Positions 1 to 7,496 are shown, counted from the stretch's first letter. The stretch: 16,288 nt of DNA from Christensenella sp. UBA3770 (GCA_002371075.1 DFFS01000021.1:17297-33584); one strand, 5' to 3'. Notes: a model not told the origin generated them from the sequence alone. A program made the numbers and translations.

Positions 1-290
1 ACCTTGTCCTTGTTGGGCTTAGCCGAGCCGCTCTCAATGCCGCACGCCTTCTTGATAAGAACGGGTGCCGGCGGCGTCTTGGTGATAAAGCTGAAAGAAC
101 GATCGTTGTAGATGGTCATCACGACCGGGATCACAAGACCGATCTTGTCCGCAGTCTTGTCGTTGAACTCCTTGACGAAGCCCGGAAGGTTGATTCCGTG
201 CGGACCAAGGGTAGAACCGACAGGCGGTCCCGGGGTGGCTTTACCCGCGGGGAGTTGTAACTTGACGATAGCTGTAACTTTCTTTGCCAT
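1..290 (-). CDS. rplK: 50S ribosomal protein L11 (5' part, truncated by window edge)
   Basis: Ribosomal protein L11, which binds the GTPase-associated centre of 23S rRNA (the thiostrepton region) and works with elongation factors and RelA. The first 96 residues are present, beginning MAKKVTAIVKLQLPAGKATP. They include the proline-rich N-terminal signature (PPVGSTLGPHG), the DRSFSFITKTPPA stretch and the start of the C-terminal RNA-binding domain (GSAKPNKDK). The 3' end lies beyond base 1. The start is set by GGAGG followed by eight bases and ATG. It is the last visible gene of the rpmG-secE-nusG-rplK cluster; rplA would be expected next, outside the window. An 89-bp spacer separates it from nusG. 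Assignment is by recognised family sequence and order and is very secure. Confidence 0.97.
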   Translation of the reverse strand, partial: MAKKVTAIVKLQLPAGKATPGPPVGSTLGPHGINLPGFVKEFNDKTADKIGLVIPVVMTIYNDRSFSFITKTPPAPVLIKKACGIESGSAKPNKDK

Positions 291-328
291 AGTTTTTTCC
301 TCCTTACTATGCAAAACGTGGTGCTAAC

Positions 329-355
329 GAACGGCGCTCGAAAATTTCACCGTTC
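329..355 (-). promoter_or_regulatory. hairpin in the nusG-rplK spacer (possible leader structure)
   Basis: In the spacer read as mRNA, GAACGG and CCGTTC form a perfect 6-bp stem around a 15-base loop. It lies about 40 bases upstream of the rplK start. There is no U-tract after it, so it does not look like an intrinsic terminator. The rplK-rplA leader is a known place for L1 autoregulation in bacteria, but I could not match an L1 site here. Function is unproven. Confidence 0.3.
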
Positions 356-379
356 TCCCATATATTAAACCCAAAAGGT

Positions 380-934
380 TTAATTTTGATTTTCCTTCTC
401 GACCTGATTGAACTCCAGATCGATGGGGGTGGGCTTGCCGAACAAGAGCAACGTGACCTTTACGATGCCGTGCTCGTAATCCAAGCCGGAAACGATACCG
501 GACTGCCCTTGGAAGGCGCCGGAGATGATGCTGACGACGTCGTCGATCTGAAGACCCAGATCCTCCGCGTTGACCTTTTCAAGACGATTCCTGCGGACTT
601 CTTCCGGGGTCAGAGCCTCGGGCTTGCCGCCCGCGCCGACAAAGCCGGTTACGCCGTGGATACGCGTGACCATATAATAATTGTGCGCGTTGTTGATCAT
701 CTTGATAAAGACGTAGGTCGGGAACTTCTTGCGAAGCACCGTCTTGCGCTTGGTTTTGGTTTCAACGATCTCCTCTTCCTGCGGGACGACGACGTCAAAG
801 ATCTGATCCTGCAAACCGGTGTTTTCCACCATCTTGAGGATGTTGTCGCGCACGGCGAGTTCGTAAGTGGAATACGTATGGATGACGTACCACTTCGGTT
901 CGGTTTCGCTCTTAACTTCCGTGATCTTTTCCAT
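380..934 (-). CDS. nusG: transcription termination/antitermination factor NusG
   Basis: NusG binds RNA polymerase through its N-terminal NGN domain and couples it to Rho or ribosomal protein S10 through its C-terminal KOW domain. The 184-residue length is normal. NGN signatures are KWYVIHTYSTYE near residues 14-25, the PQEE motif near 51-54, and FPTYVFIKM near 70-78. The KOW domain (about residues 128-182) carries GAFQGQSGIV and FGKPTPIDLE, close to the family's GPF..GvV and FGRpTPVEL. It starts two bases after the secE stop, with only a weak GGTG ribosome site inside the secE end, so it is probably translationally coupled to secE. Cytoplasmic. Confidence 0.97.
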   Translation of the reverse strand: MEKITEVKSETEPKWYVIHTYSTYELAVRDNILKMVENTGLQDQIFDVVVPQEEEIVETKTKRKTVLRKKFPTYVFIKMINNAHNYYMVTRIHGVTGFVGAGGKPEALTPEEVRRNRLEKVNAEDLGLQIDDVVSIISGAFQGQSGIVSGLDYEHGIVKVTLLLFGKPTPIDLEFNQVEKENQN

Positions 935-936
935 AA

Positions 937-1161
937 TTATTTCACCAACAAACTGAAGAGGAAGGACAAAAGGGTGTCAAAGCCCAAAATCACCAAGAGG
1001 AAGAAAATCACGACCACGAGCACGATGCCCGTCTCAGCCATAACCTTGGCAAAGGTAGGCCAGCTAACTTTCTTCAGCTCGGAGATGATCTCCTTGATCC
1101 CTTTCCCCATTCTCTGGAAGAAATTGGGTTTCTTGGTAGCGGTTTTAGCTGCTCCTTTCAT
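937..1161 (-). CDS. secE: preprotein translocase subunit SecE
   Basis: SecE is the small essential subunit that clamps SecY in the Sec translocon. This 74-residue protein is the short single-span form typical of Gram-positive bacteria. It has a basic N-terminus, the conserved amphipathic segment ending ELKKVSWPTF (about residues 28-37), and one membrane helix at about 43-70. The start is supported by an AGGGGG ribosome site six to seven bases upstream of ATG. It lies 12 bp after rpmG and 2 bp before nusG, the classical secE-nusG arrangement. Confidence 0.95.
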   Translation of the reverse strand: MKGAAKTATKKPNFFQRMGKGIKEIISELKKVSWPTFAKVMAETGIVLVVVIFFLLVILGFDTLLSFLFSLLVK

Positions 1162-1173
1162 AGTTTCCCCCTA

Positions 1174-1341
1174 TTATTTGCTTTCTCTATGAAGGGTGTG
1201 CTTCTTGCAGAAGGGACAATACTTCATAAGTTCGATCCTGTCGGGAGTGTTCTTCTTGTTTTTGTAATCGTTATAATTGCGCTGTTTGCATTCGGTGCAA
1301 GCCAGAGTGATCTTCATGCGATTCTCTTTTTTTGCTGCCAT
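1174..1341 (-). CDS. rpmG: 50S ribosomal protein L33
   Basis: L33 of 55 residues, the first gene of the cluster. It contains two CxxC zinc knuckles (CTEC at about residues 14-17 and CPFC at about 42-45), so it is the zinc-binding C+ form. The ITLACTECKQRNY and KNKKNTPDRIELMKYCPFC stretches are diagnostic. I chose ATG at 1341 rather than the upstream in-frame TTG because the GGAGG ribosome site lies between them, 11 bases before this ATG. No tRNA-Trp gene lies between rpmG and secE, although one is common there in related genomes. Confidence 0.94.
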   Translation of the reverse strand: MAAKKENRMKITLACTECKQRNYNDYKNKKNTPDRIELMKYCPFCKKHTLHRESK

Positions 1342-1393
1342 AACTTGTGACGCCTCCAAAAAAATTACACCCGTCTATCGAGAGTGCTTACAT

Positions 1394-1422
1394 AGTTTAA
1401 CACACGCAAAACGGCGTGTCAA
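1394..1422 (-). promoter_or_regulatory. sigma-A promoter of the rpmG-secE-nusG operon
   Basis: On the minus strand a perfect -35 (TTGACA, 1417-1422) is followed by a 17-base spacer and -10 TAAACT (1394-1399). Transcription would start about 45 bases upstream of the rpmG ATG. The flanking DNA up to 1484 is AT-rich, which could act as an UP-element. A second TTGACA at 1442-1447 has no matching -10. Confidence 0.85.
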
Positions 1423-1484
1423 TGTTTTTTGCGCCCTATTTTGTCAATATTTTTTCTTTTTTATATTTTATAAAGAACGATGGT

Positions 1485-2891
1485 TTATTCGAGCCCGTGC
1501 ACGTATTCGCAGGCGCTTTTGATGATCTCTTCGATATCAGCGTTGCTTGTAAACGTCTCGTCAATAAAGGCAACGTACCAATGATACCCCTTTGCCTTGG
1601 GGAAAGGCGAAACGTCCGCGGTCGCGTGCTTTGTTTTTAACAAAGCAAACGCCTCTTCCGACAGTCGGAAGATCATTTTGGAAACGCCGTCCTTTTCATA
1701 CGCCATCAAAAAGGTTTTGCCGTCCACCTTAAAGGTGTTGGGCGACATCTCCCCCTCCGCCACCGTGACCTTGACGGGATAGGCGGGCGCAAGTTTTTTT
1801 GCAAAAGCGGTCATCTCCTTTTTACCGTACAGGCGGAATGCCGCCTCCCCCTCCGCCGCGTCCGACGCGACGACGAAATCCCTGTCGGGGAGATCCTTGT
1901 ATTTGACGATGGCTTCGTTGATCTTGTTTTCCTCGCGGTTTGTAAGATCCAAGTTGTGGATCTCGCGCGTTTCCGCGTCGTAAGAGCCGTCAAACGTGTA
2001 GTTGTACGCCGCGCGGATCGCCGCAGTGACGACGCTAAGATCGGTCACCTCGGAAGAGAGGATCCACTTGTACCAATCCCCGCCCTTGGGCACTACCGCT
2101 TTGGTGAACAGCTTAAACTGCTCTTCCAGCTCCTTTGCTTTCTTTTTGTCCAGTCGCAAAACGAGTTTGACCATGTTTTTGCGCTCGTATACGAGCAGGA
2201 AGGTGCAGATGCCCACGCGACAACTGTCCGGCAGATCGCCGCCGCCGCGACGATAAACGCTTGCGGGAATGGGGTCCTGCATATCGCCCGCAAACGCCAA
2301 GATCTCCTCCTTGCTAAGGAGCTTTATCTCCGTCCTGCGCTCGGGAACGGCAGCCGCCAGCGCCTGACTTTGGTCACGCTGCAAGCGCATCTCCTCCGCC
2401 TCGCGCTCGTGGCGCTCGGCGTCTTCTTTTGCCTTTTCCGCATCCGACTTTGCTTGTTCCGTTTCGTCCTTTGCTTTGGCGATCTCTCCCTGAAGTTCTT
2501 CCGCGTGCTTCTTTGCCTCTTCGTTTTGCGCAAGGGCGGCGTCGCGCTCCGCGATCGCCTTTTGTTTTTCTTCTCTCTCTTTGGAAACGAGGGCAAGCGC
2601 TGCCTGTTTTTCCTTTTTGGCTTCTTCGGCGACTTTTTTCTCATCCGCAAGAGCGCGTTCGATATCCTCGCTCTTTTCCTGCGCCTTTTTCATCGCGATC
2701 GTAACGGCGTCCTTTAAGCCGCGCTTCTTTCCCTTTTTGATGCCGGAGCGATAAAAGGCGATGCCGCCGATCAATAGCCCGAGCAACACGGCAAACAAGA
2801 CCACGACGCCGATCGCGATCATCTGCATCGTCGTGAACTTTCCGACGATGTCACTGACGGAACACTGTGTCAAACCCAAACCGAAACCCAT
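1485..2891 (-). CDS. membrane-anchored coiled-coil protein with two C-terminal YjbR-like domains
   Basis: A 468-residue protein of unknown function. A single membrane helix (about residues 22-47) follows a short N-terminus and is followed by basic residues, predicting a cytoplasmic body. Residues about 60-183 are a charged Lys/Glu/Ala-rich coiled coil. Two related globular units follow, at about 190-300 and 350-466. Both start with a similar helix (LLSKEEILAFA and LYGKKEMTAFA), carry a strand pair of the FLLVYERK / FLMAYEKD type, and end with an aromatic patch (WYKW at 273-276; YHWYV at 436-440) and a helix. The second unit resembles MmcQ/YjbR (CyaY-like fold) in its KMIFRLSEEAFALL and HWYVAFID segments. 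GGAGGG precedes the ATG, which is one base after the upstream gene's stop, so the pair should be co-translated. Domain naming is inference from pattern. Confidence 0.8.
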   Translation of the reverse strand: MGFGLGLTQCSVSDIVGKFTTMQMIAIGVVVLFAVLLGLLIGGIAFYRSGIKKGKKRGLKDAVTIAMKKAQEKSEDIERALADEKKVAEEAKKEKQAALALVSKEREEKQKAIAERDAALAQNEEAKKHAEELQGEIAKAKDETEQAKSDAEKAKEDAERHEREAEEMRLQRDQSQALAAAVPERRTEIKLLSKEEILAFAGDMQDPIPASVYRRGGGDLPDSCRVGICTFLLVYERKNMVKLVLRLDKKKAKELEEQFKLFTKAVVPKGGDWYKWILSSEVTDLSVVTAAIRAAYNYTFDGSYDAETREIHNLDLTNREENKINEAIVKYKDLPDRDFVVASDAAEGEAAFRLYGKKEMTAFAKKLAPAYPVKVTVAEGEMSPNTFKVDGKTFLMAYEKDGVSKMIFRLSEEAFALLKTKHATADVSPFPKAKGYHWYVAFIDETFTSNADIEEIIKSACEYVHGLE

Positions 2892-2892
2892 G

Positions 2893-5877
2893 TTATTTCC
2901 CTCCGAGTTCCTGCTCTTCCGCCTTTCTTTTTACTTTCAGTAAAAGAGGAAGAAGCACCGCTGCCGCGACCACTATGCCGCCGCCCACGAAAAACAAAAA
3001 CCAATTTGACAAAAACCGCGACAAGGAGAAGGGTTGCTTCGGCTTGTGCGTATCGATCGTGATCTCGGCGATCTCGGACGCCAAACCGTCCCCCGTCGCC
3101 GCGATCCTTACCTGCAAAAGATAGGTGGTGTCACGTTCCAATTCGGAAAAATCGCCAAGGGGCAACCATTGCTCCGTGAGGGGCTCGCCCGTGGGCGCGA
3201 TCAAGCGATATTCCAGCCGCTCCACCGAGGAAGTGACGGAAAGGGTGCCCGCCTCCCTGTCAAGCTCGATCTGCAACTGTTCTTTGGCGACGGGCGCAAG
3301 AAGGGTGCGCACCGAAAGGGAGGTTTCCTCCCCCGTGGTCGCCGCATTTTTGGCGCGGAAATACAAGACGTATTGCGTGTCGGGGGAGAGCCCCGTAACT
3401 TTCTCGCCGTCCGTCCACTTGCCCGAAGCACCCACGCGGTATTGCAGAGAAAAGCCCGAAACTGCGTTTCTCATGGTTGCGGTGACAAGGACGCTTTCCG
3501 ACGCCAATTCGGAGACCGCAACGTCGGGTTTTGCAAACGGAAGGGTTTTGACCTCCTCCGACCAGTTGCTTGCCGCGTTGTAATTGTTGCTGTCCTCCAC
3601 ACGCACGCGAAGATAATAGGTCTCACCATAGGTGAGTTCAGTAAACTCCAAAACCCCTTTCAGCGAAGTGACGGTCTTTGCGCCGGAGTAATCCGCCTTG
3701 ACGGAGATCTCCCCTTTGACCTGCCCCGCGGTTTGCACGCAGATCGCCCTGCCCTGCGTAGTAACGGTTAACGTGGGCGCCGCCGGAGCAGCCGCCTTTT
3801 GCACGATGAAGCTCGTAACCTCTTTGTTTGCGGAGATGTCGTACACGATCGCCGCCGCCACGCGGTATTTTTGCGCCGTAGCGCCGGAGCAATCAAAGGC
3901 GTACTCGCCCGCTTTCTTTGACGCGGAAGCGCCCTCGGAGCGCAAACTCTCGCCGCCGATCATGCCGTCCGTGATCGGAATGGAGCTTGTGCGATCGGGA
4001 ACGCCGCTTGCCTCGTCGTAGTCGTAAAGGGCGATCAGCTGCGAATTTTTGCCGAAATCGAAAAACTCGCCGTACACTTTGGTGGCGGTAGTAATGCGGT
4101 AGTAGCCCGCAACGGGTCGCTTTTCCACCGTCAGCGCAACCGAAAGGCGCGGCGCGGAATAGATGGCGGAAGAAAGATCGCAATACACGGTGTAATCGCC
4201 GACTTCAACGGGCAAACCGCCGTTGACCTTGGAGGAGCCGCTTGCAACGTACGAATAAACCACCGTCTCCTCCGAAAGGAGGGCGGCATCCGCCTTGCCG
4301 TAATTCAGATAGACAGAAGCAAGGGTATATTCGTCGCCGTAATGCACCGACGTGACGCCGTTGGACTCGACGGAAACCCCCGTGCTGCGTTTGACCAACG
4401 TGACTTTTGCCGACGAATGATCCAACGTGAAATTGGGGTTAACGGAAACGAAAGAAGAATACTTGACCTCCTGCCCGACGGTCTTGTCCGTAAGGTCGGC
4501 GGTCAGCTCAAAATCACAGAAAAGCGCGCCGTATTGCAGCGTGACCTGCTTTTGAAACGAGTTGCCCGACATCACCTCGGCGCTGTCCGCCCCGTCGTAA
4601 ACGAGCGTGCGCTTATAAACGGTCAAAACAATTTGTCCGTCAAAAAACACGTCCGACAAAGCGGCGCATCCGAACGTCTTGTACTCCAAAACGTAATCGC
4701 CGCATTGAAGGGCGCCCGTCGGCGCTTCCAGCGAGCAACGCAACGTGACCTCAAGACCGTAATAGGGAACGGTCAGGACGATCTCGTCGCGATAATCGGA
4801 GACGATGGGATCCAGATACTCAAATCGGAACGTTTCAAACAAATAAGCGGGGGCGTTTTGCCTTTCCGCAACGAGGGACGGATCCTGATAAACGGTCAGC
4901 GTTCCCTGCGCGGCAAGGACTTTGTCCTTGGTGTAAACAAAGGACGGCGCGTAATTCGAAACGTCGTCAAGGTCGTACGAGAGGGTGTTTTGCGCCGCGG
5001 TCACCTCATAGCGATATGCCTCGACGTCATACTTTTCGCCCACGGTAAGCAAGCCCTCGGGCGGCGTTTTCAGGCGGTAATACGCCGTAAGCGTTTCGCC
5101 GTTTACACCCGCTTGCTGTATGGAACAAACGCTCTCGCCATCCGCCAAAAGAAAGCTGTTGAACGAAACGGCTTTTTCCTCCGCAAGGGTAAAGGTGACG
5201 GGCTTTTTGTTTACGTTAAACGCAACCTGCGTGGAGTTTTCCTCCGTGTAAAGGCGAACGTCGTAAAGATCGGTGGGCGCGCCGCCCTTGGTCACGCCGG
5301 TGACCGTCACGGGGTAACTCCCCACGGCGGCGGAAGCGGCAAAACCGTTTGAAGCAAAGGTGATCTCGATCGTGTTGTCACGGTCGTACTCCTCCTTAAA
5401 ATCCCAACTCAAAGCGGCCGCCTCGTCCCCGTACGTTTTGGAAAGGGACGCCGCCGATACGACGATGGGCAAAACGTTTTTCTGCACGATGACGGTAACG
5501 GTGCCCGTAAAATCATCCCCCGTAAGCGGGTTGCCTGCGCTGTCGCAAAGCGTGGTGTTATCGTGCGCGGACATCTGATAGGTGCCCACCGCTGCCGTCA
5601 CGTGACCGTCCGTGACCAAAGAGAACATCGAACCGGTCTTTTTGTTCTCAACAAGATAGGAAGTGACCTTAAAATATTTGTCCGATTCCTCGTGATGATA
5701 CACGGGATAGTGCGGCTCGGCGCCGTAATCAAGAAGCACGGTGATGGCGTTTTCGTCCACGGAATAGGTCTCCGCCTCCGCGCCATAAGAAAGCGACAGC
5801 CACGCGCAAAGAAGCGCCGCCACGAGGACAAGCGCCAAGCAAACTTTCTTGAAGATGCGCGCAGAAAAACAGGTCAT
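2893..5877 (-). CDS. large secreted/surface protein with MBG-like and FN3-like repeats and C-terminal membrane anchor
   Basis: A 994-residue exported protein. The N-terminus is a signal peptide: basic residues, a hydrophobic core at about 12-30 and a likely cleavage site near SYGA (31-33). The long middle region holds repeated beta-sandwich-like units with the K-x-YGD signature of MBG-type domains (for example SKTYGDEA near 145, VHYGDEYTL near 520, TKVYGEFFDF near 610). From about residue 695 come two or three fibronectin-III-like units (LRVRVEDSNNYN, LYFRAKN, LLQVRIA motifs). A membrane helix at about 957-980 is followed by a basic tail (KVKRKAEEQELGGK), so the body faces outside. No LPXTG sorting signal is present. 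It is probably an adhesin or envelope structural protein; ligand unknown. No Shine-Dalgarno sequence precedes the ATG (see promoter entry). Operon with the coiled-coil protein. Confidence 0.88.
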   Translation of the reverse strand: MTCFSARIFKKVCLALVLVAALLCAWLSLSYGAEAETYSVDENAITVLLDYGAEPHYPVYHHEESDKYFKVTSYLVENKKTGSMFSLVTDGHVTAAVGTYQMSAHDNTTLCDSAGNPLTGDDFTGTVTVIVQKNVLPIVVSAASLSKTYGDEAAALSWDFKEEYDRDNTIEITFASNGFAASAAVGSYPVTVTGVTKGGAPTDLYDVRLYTEENSTQVAFNVNKKPVTFTLAEEKAVSFNSFLLADGESVCSIQQAGVNGETLTAYYRLKTPPEGLLTVGEKYDVEAYRYEVTAAQNTLSYDLDDVSNYAPSFVYTKDKVLAAQGTLTVYQDPSLVAERQNAPAYLFETFRFEYLDPIVSDYRDEIVLTVPYYGLEVTLRCSLEAPTGALQCGDYVLEYKTFGCAALSDVFFDGQIVLTVYKRTLVYDGADSAEVMSGNSFQKQVTLQYGALFCDFELTADLTDKTVGQEVKYSSFVSVNPNFTLDHSSAKVTLVKRSTGVSVESNGVTSVHYGDEYTLASVYLNYGKADAALLSEETVVYSYVASGSSKVNGGLPVEVGDYTVYCDLSSAIYSAPRLSVALTVEKRPVAGYYRITTATKVYGEFFDFGKNSQLIALYDYDEASGVPDRTSSIPITDGMIGGESLRSEGASASKKAGEYAFDCSGATAQKYRVAAAIVYDISANKEVTSFIVQKAAAPAAPTLTVTTQGRAICVQTAGQVKGEISVKADYSGAKTVTSLKGVLEFTELTYGETYYLRVRVEDSNNYNAASNWSEEVKTLPFAKPDVAVSELASESVLVTATMRNAVSGFSLQYRVGASGKWTDGEKVTGLSPDTQYVLYFRAKNAATTGEETSLSVRTLLAPVAKEQLQIELDREAGTLSVTSSVERLEYRLIAPTGEPLTEQWLPLGDFSELERDTTYLLQVRIAATGDGLASEIAEITIDTHKPKQPFSLSRFLSNWFLFFVGGGIVVAAAVLLPLLLKVKRKAEEQELGGK

Positions 5878-5883
5878 GCGATA

Positions 5884-5912
5884 ATTATATCATTTTTTAC
5901 AAAAGTAATCAA
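5884..5912 (-). promoter_or_regulatory. promoter of the surface-protein operon, start point at the ATG
   Basis: Minus-strand -35 TTGATT (5907-5912), 17-base spacer and consensus -10 TATAAT (5884-5889). Only six bases (TATCGC) separate the -10 from the ATG at 5877, so the expected +1 is the A of the ATG. There is no room for a ribosome binding site, which predicts a leaderless mRNA unless translation starts further inside the gene. Confidence 0.7.
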
Positions 5913-5924
5913 TATGTATATTTT
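5896..5924 (+). promoter_or_regulatory. divergent promoter for the small helical protein
   Basis: Plus-strand -35 TTTACA (5896-5901), 17-base spacer, -10 TATTTT (5919-5924), giving transcription from about 5931 and a leader of about 30 bases containing the AGGAGG site. It overlaps the opposing promoter of the surface-protein operon, so polymerase binding at the two should be mutually exclusive. Confidence 0.6.
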
Positions 5925-5960
5925 ATGACAAAACGCACGACGTTTTCAAAAGGAGGCATC

Positions 5961-6407
5961 ATGTCGGAAAAGGAAAATTCAAGCGGCAATCCCTTTGCCT
6001 ATATGGAGGAACTGTCCAAGGCGTACCACGAGGCTTTTCTTAAGCGAGTTGCCAAAAGAACCTTCCCGCTTCAAGAAGAAAAGCGCGCCGCCCTCTGTTC
6101 ATTTCAAGGAGAGATCGCCCGCCTTGCCGACGCGGCGCTCCCCGCTTTGGAAAACGAATACAAAAAGGAACTTGCCCTTATGGCAAAAGAAAGCGCCGAA
6201 GAGTGTTTGCGCCTCTTGGGAAAGGAGGGGGACGAGCGAGTTGCGGAACCCAAACCGGCGGCGCTCCCCTTGCTGTTGTCCCGCGCGGTGCTTCTTGCCA
6301 ACCGATCCTTAAACGTGCTTGTCAGGCACGCCGAAGCGGACGATAAAACGGCTTTTTTGATTTTGTCGGAATTATCCGCGCTTTACGCGATCGCGGCGAT
6401 CAACTGA
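5961..6407 (+). CDS. small alpha-helical protein of unknown function
   Basis: A 148-residue protein that I do not recognise. It begins MSEKENSSGNPFAYMEEL and appears almost wholly helical, with heptad-like Leu/Ala spacing through residues 20-90 and an aliphatic C-terminal segment (about 105-148, including SRAVLLANRSLNVL and FLILSELSALYAIAAIN). There is no signal peptide and no clear membrane helix. Start chosen at 5961 because AGGAGG lies four bases upstream; a longer reading from 5925 would begin almost at the promoter -10 and lacks a ribosome site. It is transcribed divergently from the surface-protein operon through overlapping promoters, hinting at linked control. Its last 8 bases overlap the end of the convergent ROK gene. 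Confidence 0.75.
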   Translation: MSEKENSSGNPFAYMEELSKAYHEAFLKRVAKRTFPLQEEKRAALCSFQGEIARLADAALPALENEYKKELALMAKESAEECLRLLGKEGDERVAEPKPAALPLLLSRAVLLANRSLNVLVRHAEADDKTAFLILSELSALYAIAAIN

Positions 6408-7401
6408 ACACCTTTCGTTTTAGGGCAAGCAGCGCCGTTCCAAGTGCAAAATCCTCTTTTTCGGCGGGGAAAAACATCGGCGCGGGACGACGGATCTCAT
6501 CGCGTATCCGCGCAAAAAAGGCTTCGGATAAGTAGTCGCCAAACAGGACGATCTCGGCGGGAGAAAGCATCACGTCCACCGTTTCGACAAGAGAAGCGAC
6601 GGCTTTTGAAAGCGCGCGGGAATACTCCGCGAGATCTTTGATCTCCGTCACCCGGTCGCCGCGCCTGAAAAAGTTGCCGCGATAGTCCGAACGTCGCAAC
6701 ACCTCCTCCACCCGCGCCGCGGAAAGCGCGGACAGCACCGTGCCGTCTTGCGTAAAAAGGAGGGGGGATGGGAGGGCGCCGAGGTCGATCATGCGACAGC
6801 CGTTTTGTTCCGTAACGGCGCATTTGACACCATTTCCCACCCCCACGGCGACAACTGGGAAAGAGGCGCCGCGCCACAAAGCAAGGCAAGCCACCGCCGC
6901 GGTGTTTGTGGCGGAATACGCCGCTGCACCCAGACGCTCCTCAAGCGCACGAAGGATCAGCTCCTTTTCTTCGCAATTCAGCGAGAGAGCAACGGCGACG
7001 GGAGGTGGCGCGCGGTCAACAAGCGCAAGCGCAAGGGACAAAACGCTTTGGATGGGCGAAGCTCCCTCCGCCATTTGTTCACACAGCGTTTCGCGCGCTT
7101 CCCCTTTGAGATCCGCCGCAACGGCGGTCAGCACCCCCGATTTGTACGAGATGCCGTACGCGCGGCGATTGGGGTTTACGTTTAAAACAGCGTGCGGCTT
7201 TCCGCCCTTTTCCCCCTTTCTTTCGGCATAGGTGACAAGCCCCTCCGACTTCAGCTCCTCCACCGCGGAGATCACGGTGGTCATCGAAAGCGAGGCGCTC
7301 GACTTGACGTCCAACTTGGTCATATCCCTGCCTGCCGCGATGGCAAACAGCACTTTGCTTTTGTTGCCGATGGCAAGCTCTTTAAACCTTACGTTTCCCA
7401 T
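6400..7401 (-). CDS. ROK-family transcriptional regulator (degenerate sugar-kinase domain)
   Basis: A 333-residue NagC/XylR-type regulator. An N-terminal winged helix-turn-helix (about residues 10-75) includes LSMTTVISAVEELKSEGLV and the wing/linker GGKPHAVLNVNPNRRAYGIS, close to the ROK consensus GGRPa..l.lNp....iGid. The rest follows the ROK actin-like fold (GVGNGVKCAV near 180), but key features are absent: the phosphate loop D-x-G-G reads SYKSG, and the CxCGxxGCxE zinc motif is missing. It is therefore unlikely to be a kinase, and sugar binding may be altered. The start at 7401 gives the usual N-terminal length; an open frame to 7530 has no family resemblance. GGGAGA abuts the ATG, too close to be a normal ribosome site. 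Target unknown; the neighbours give no clear sugar operon. Confidence 0.85.
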   Translation of the reverse strand: MGNVRFKELAIGNKSKVLFAIAAGRDMTKLDVKSSASLSMTTVISAVEELKSEGLVTYAERKGEKGGKPHAVLNVNPNRRAYGISYKSGVLTAVAADLKGEARETLCEQMAEGASPIQSVLSLALALVDRAPPPVAVALSLNCEEKELILRALEERLGAAAYSATNTAAVACLALWRGASFPVVAVGVGNGVKCAVTEQNGCRMIDLGALPSPLLFTQDGTVLSALSAARVEEVLRRSDYRGNFFRRGDRVTEIKDLAEYSRALSKAVASLVETVDVMLSPAEIVLFGDYLSEAFFARIRDEIRRPAPMFFPAEKEDFALGTALLALKRKVFS

Positions 7402-7407
7402 TCTCCC

Positions 7408-7413
7408 ATTGTA
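7408..7413 (-). promoter_or_regulatory. possible -10 box of the ROK gene
   Basis: TACAAT on the minus strand ends six bases before the ATG at 7401, the same geometry as at the surface-protein gene. The matching -35 region (TTCGCT at a 17-base spacing) is poor, so this is a weak call. If used, the mRNA would be leaderless. Confidence 0.3.
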
Positions 7414-7496
7414 AAACGCCCCGAACGGCAAGCGAAGACGAAACCGCGCGAAAAACAAAGGAAAAGCGCTTTTTTGCGCCTTAAAAGCGGGGGCTC

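Noticed and set aside
386..1192. Plus-strand frame of 268 codons over nusG and secE
   Set aside because: Antisense shadow of two secure core genes.
1442..1447. Second TTGACA upstream of the rpmG promoter
   Set aside because: At 16-18 base spacing the only candidate -10 is CATTGA or similar, which is too poor.
1956..2717. Plus-strand frame of 253 codons over the coiled-coil gene
   Set aside because: Its Leu/Phe-rich sequence is simply the complement of the Lys/Glu-rich coiled coil.
4342..5352. Long plus-strand open frame of 336 codons inside the surface-protein gene
   Set aside because: It is antisense to a gene with signal peptide, repeats and membrane anchor, has no ribosome site and a coding pattern typical of a shadow frame in GC-rich DNA.
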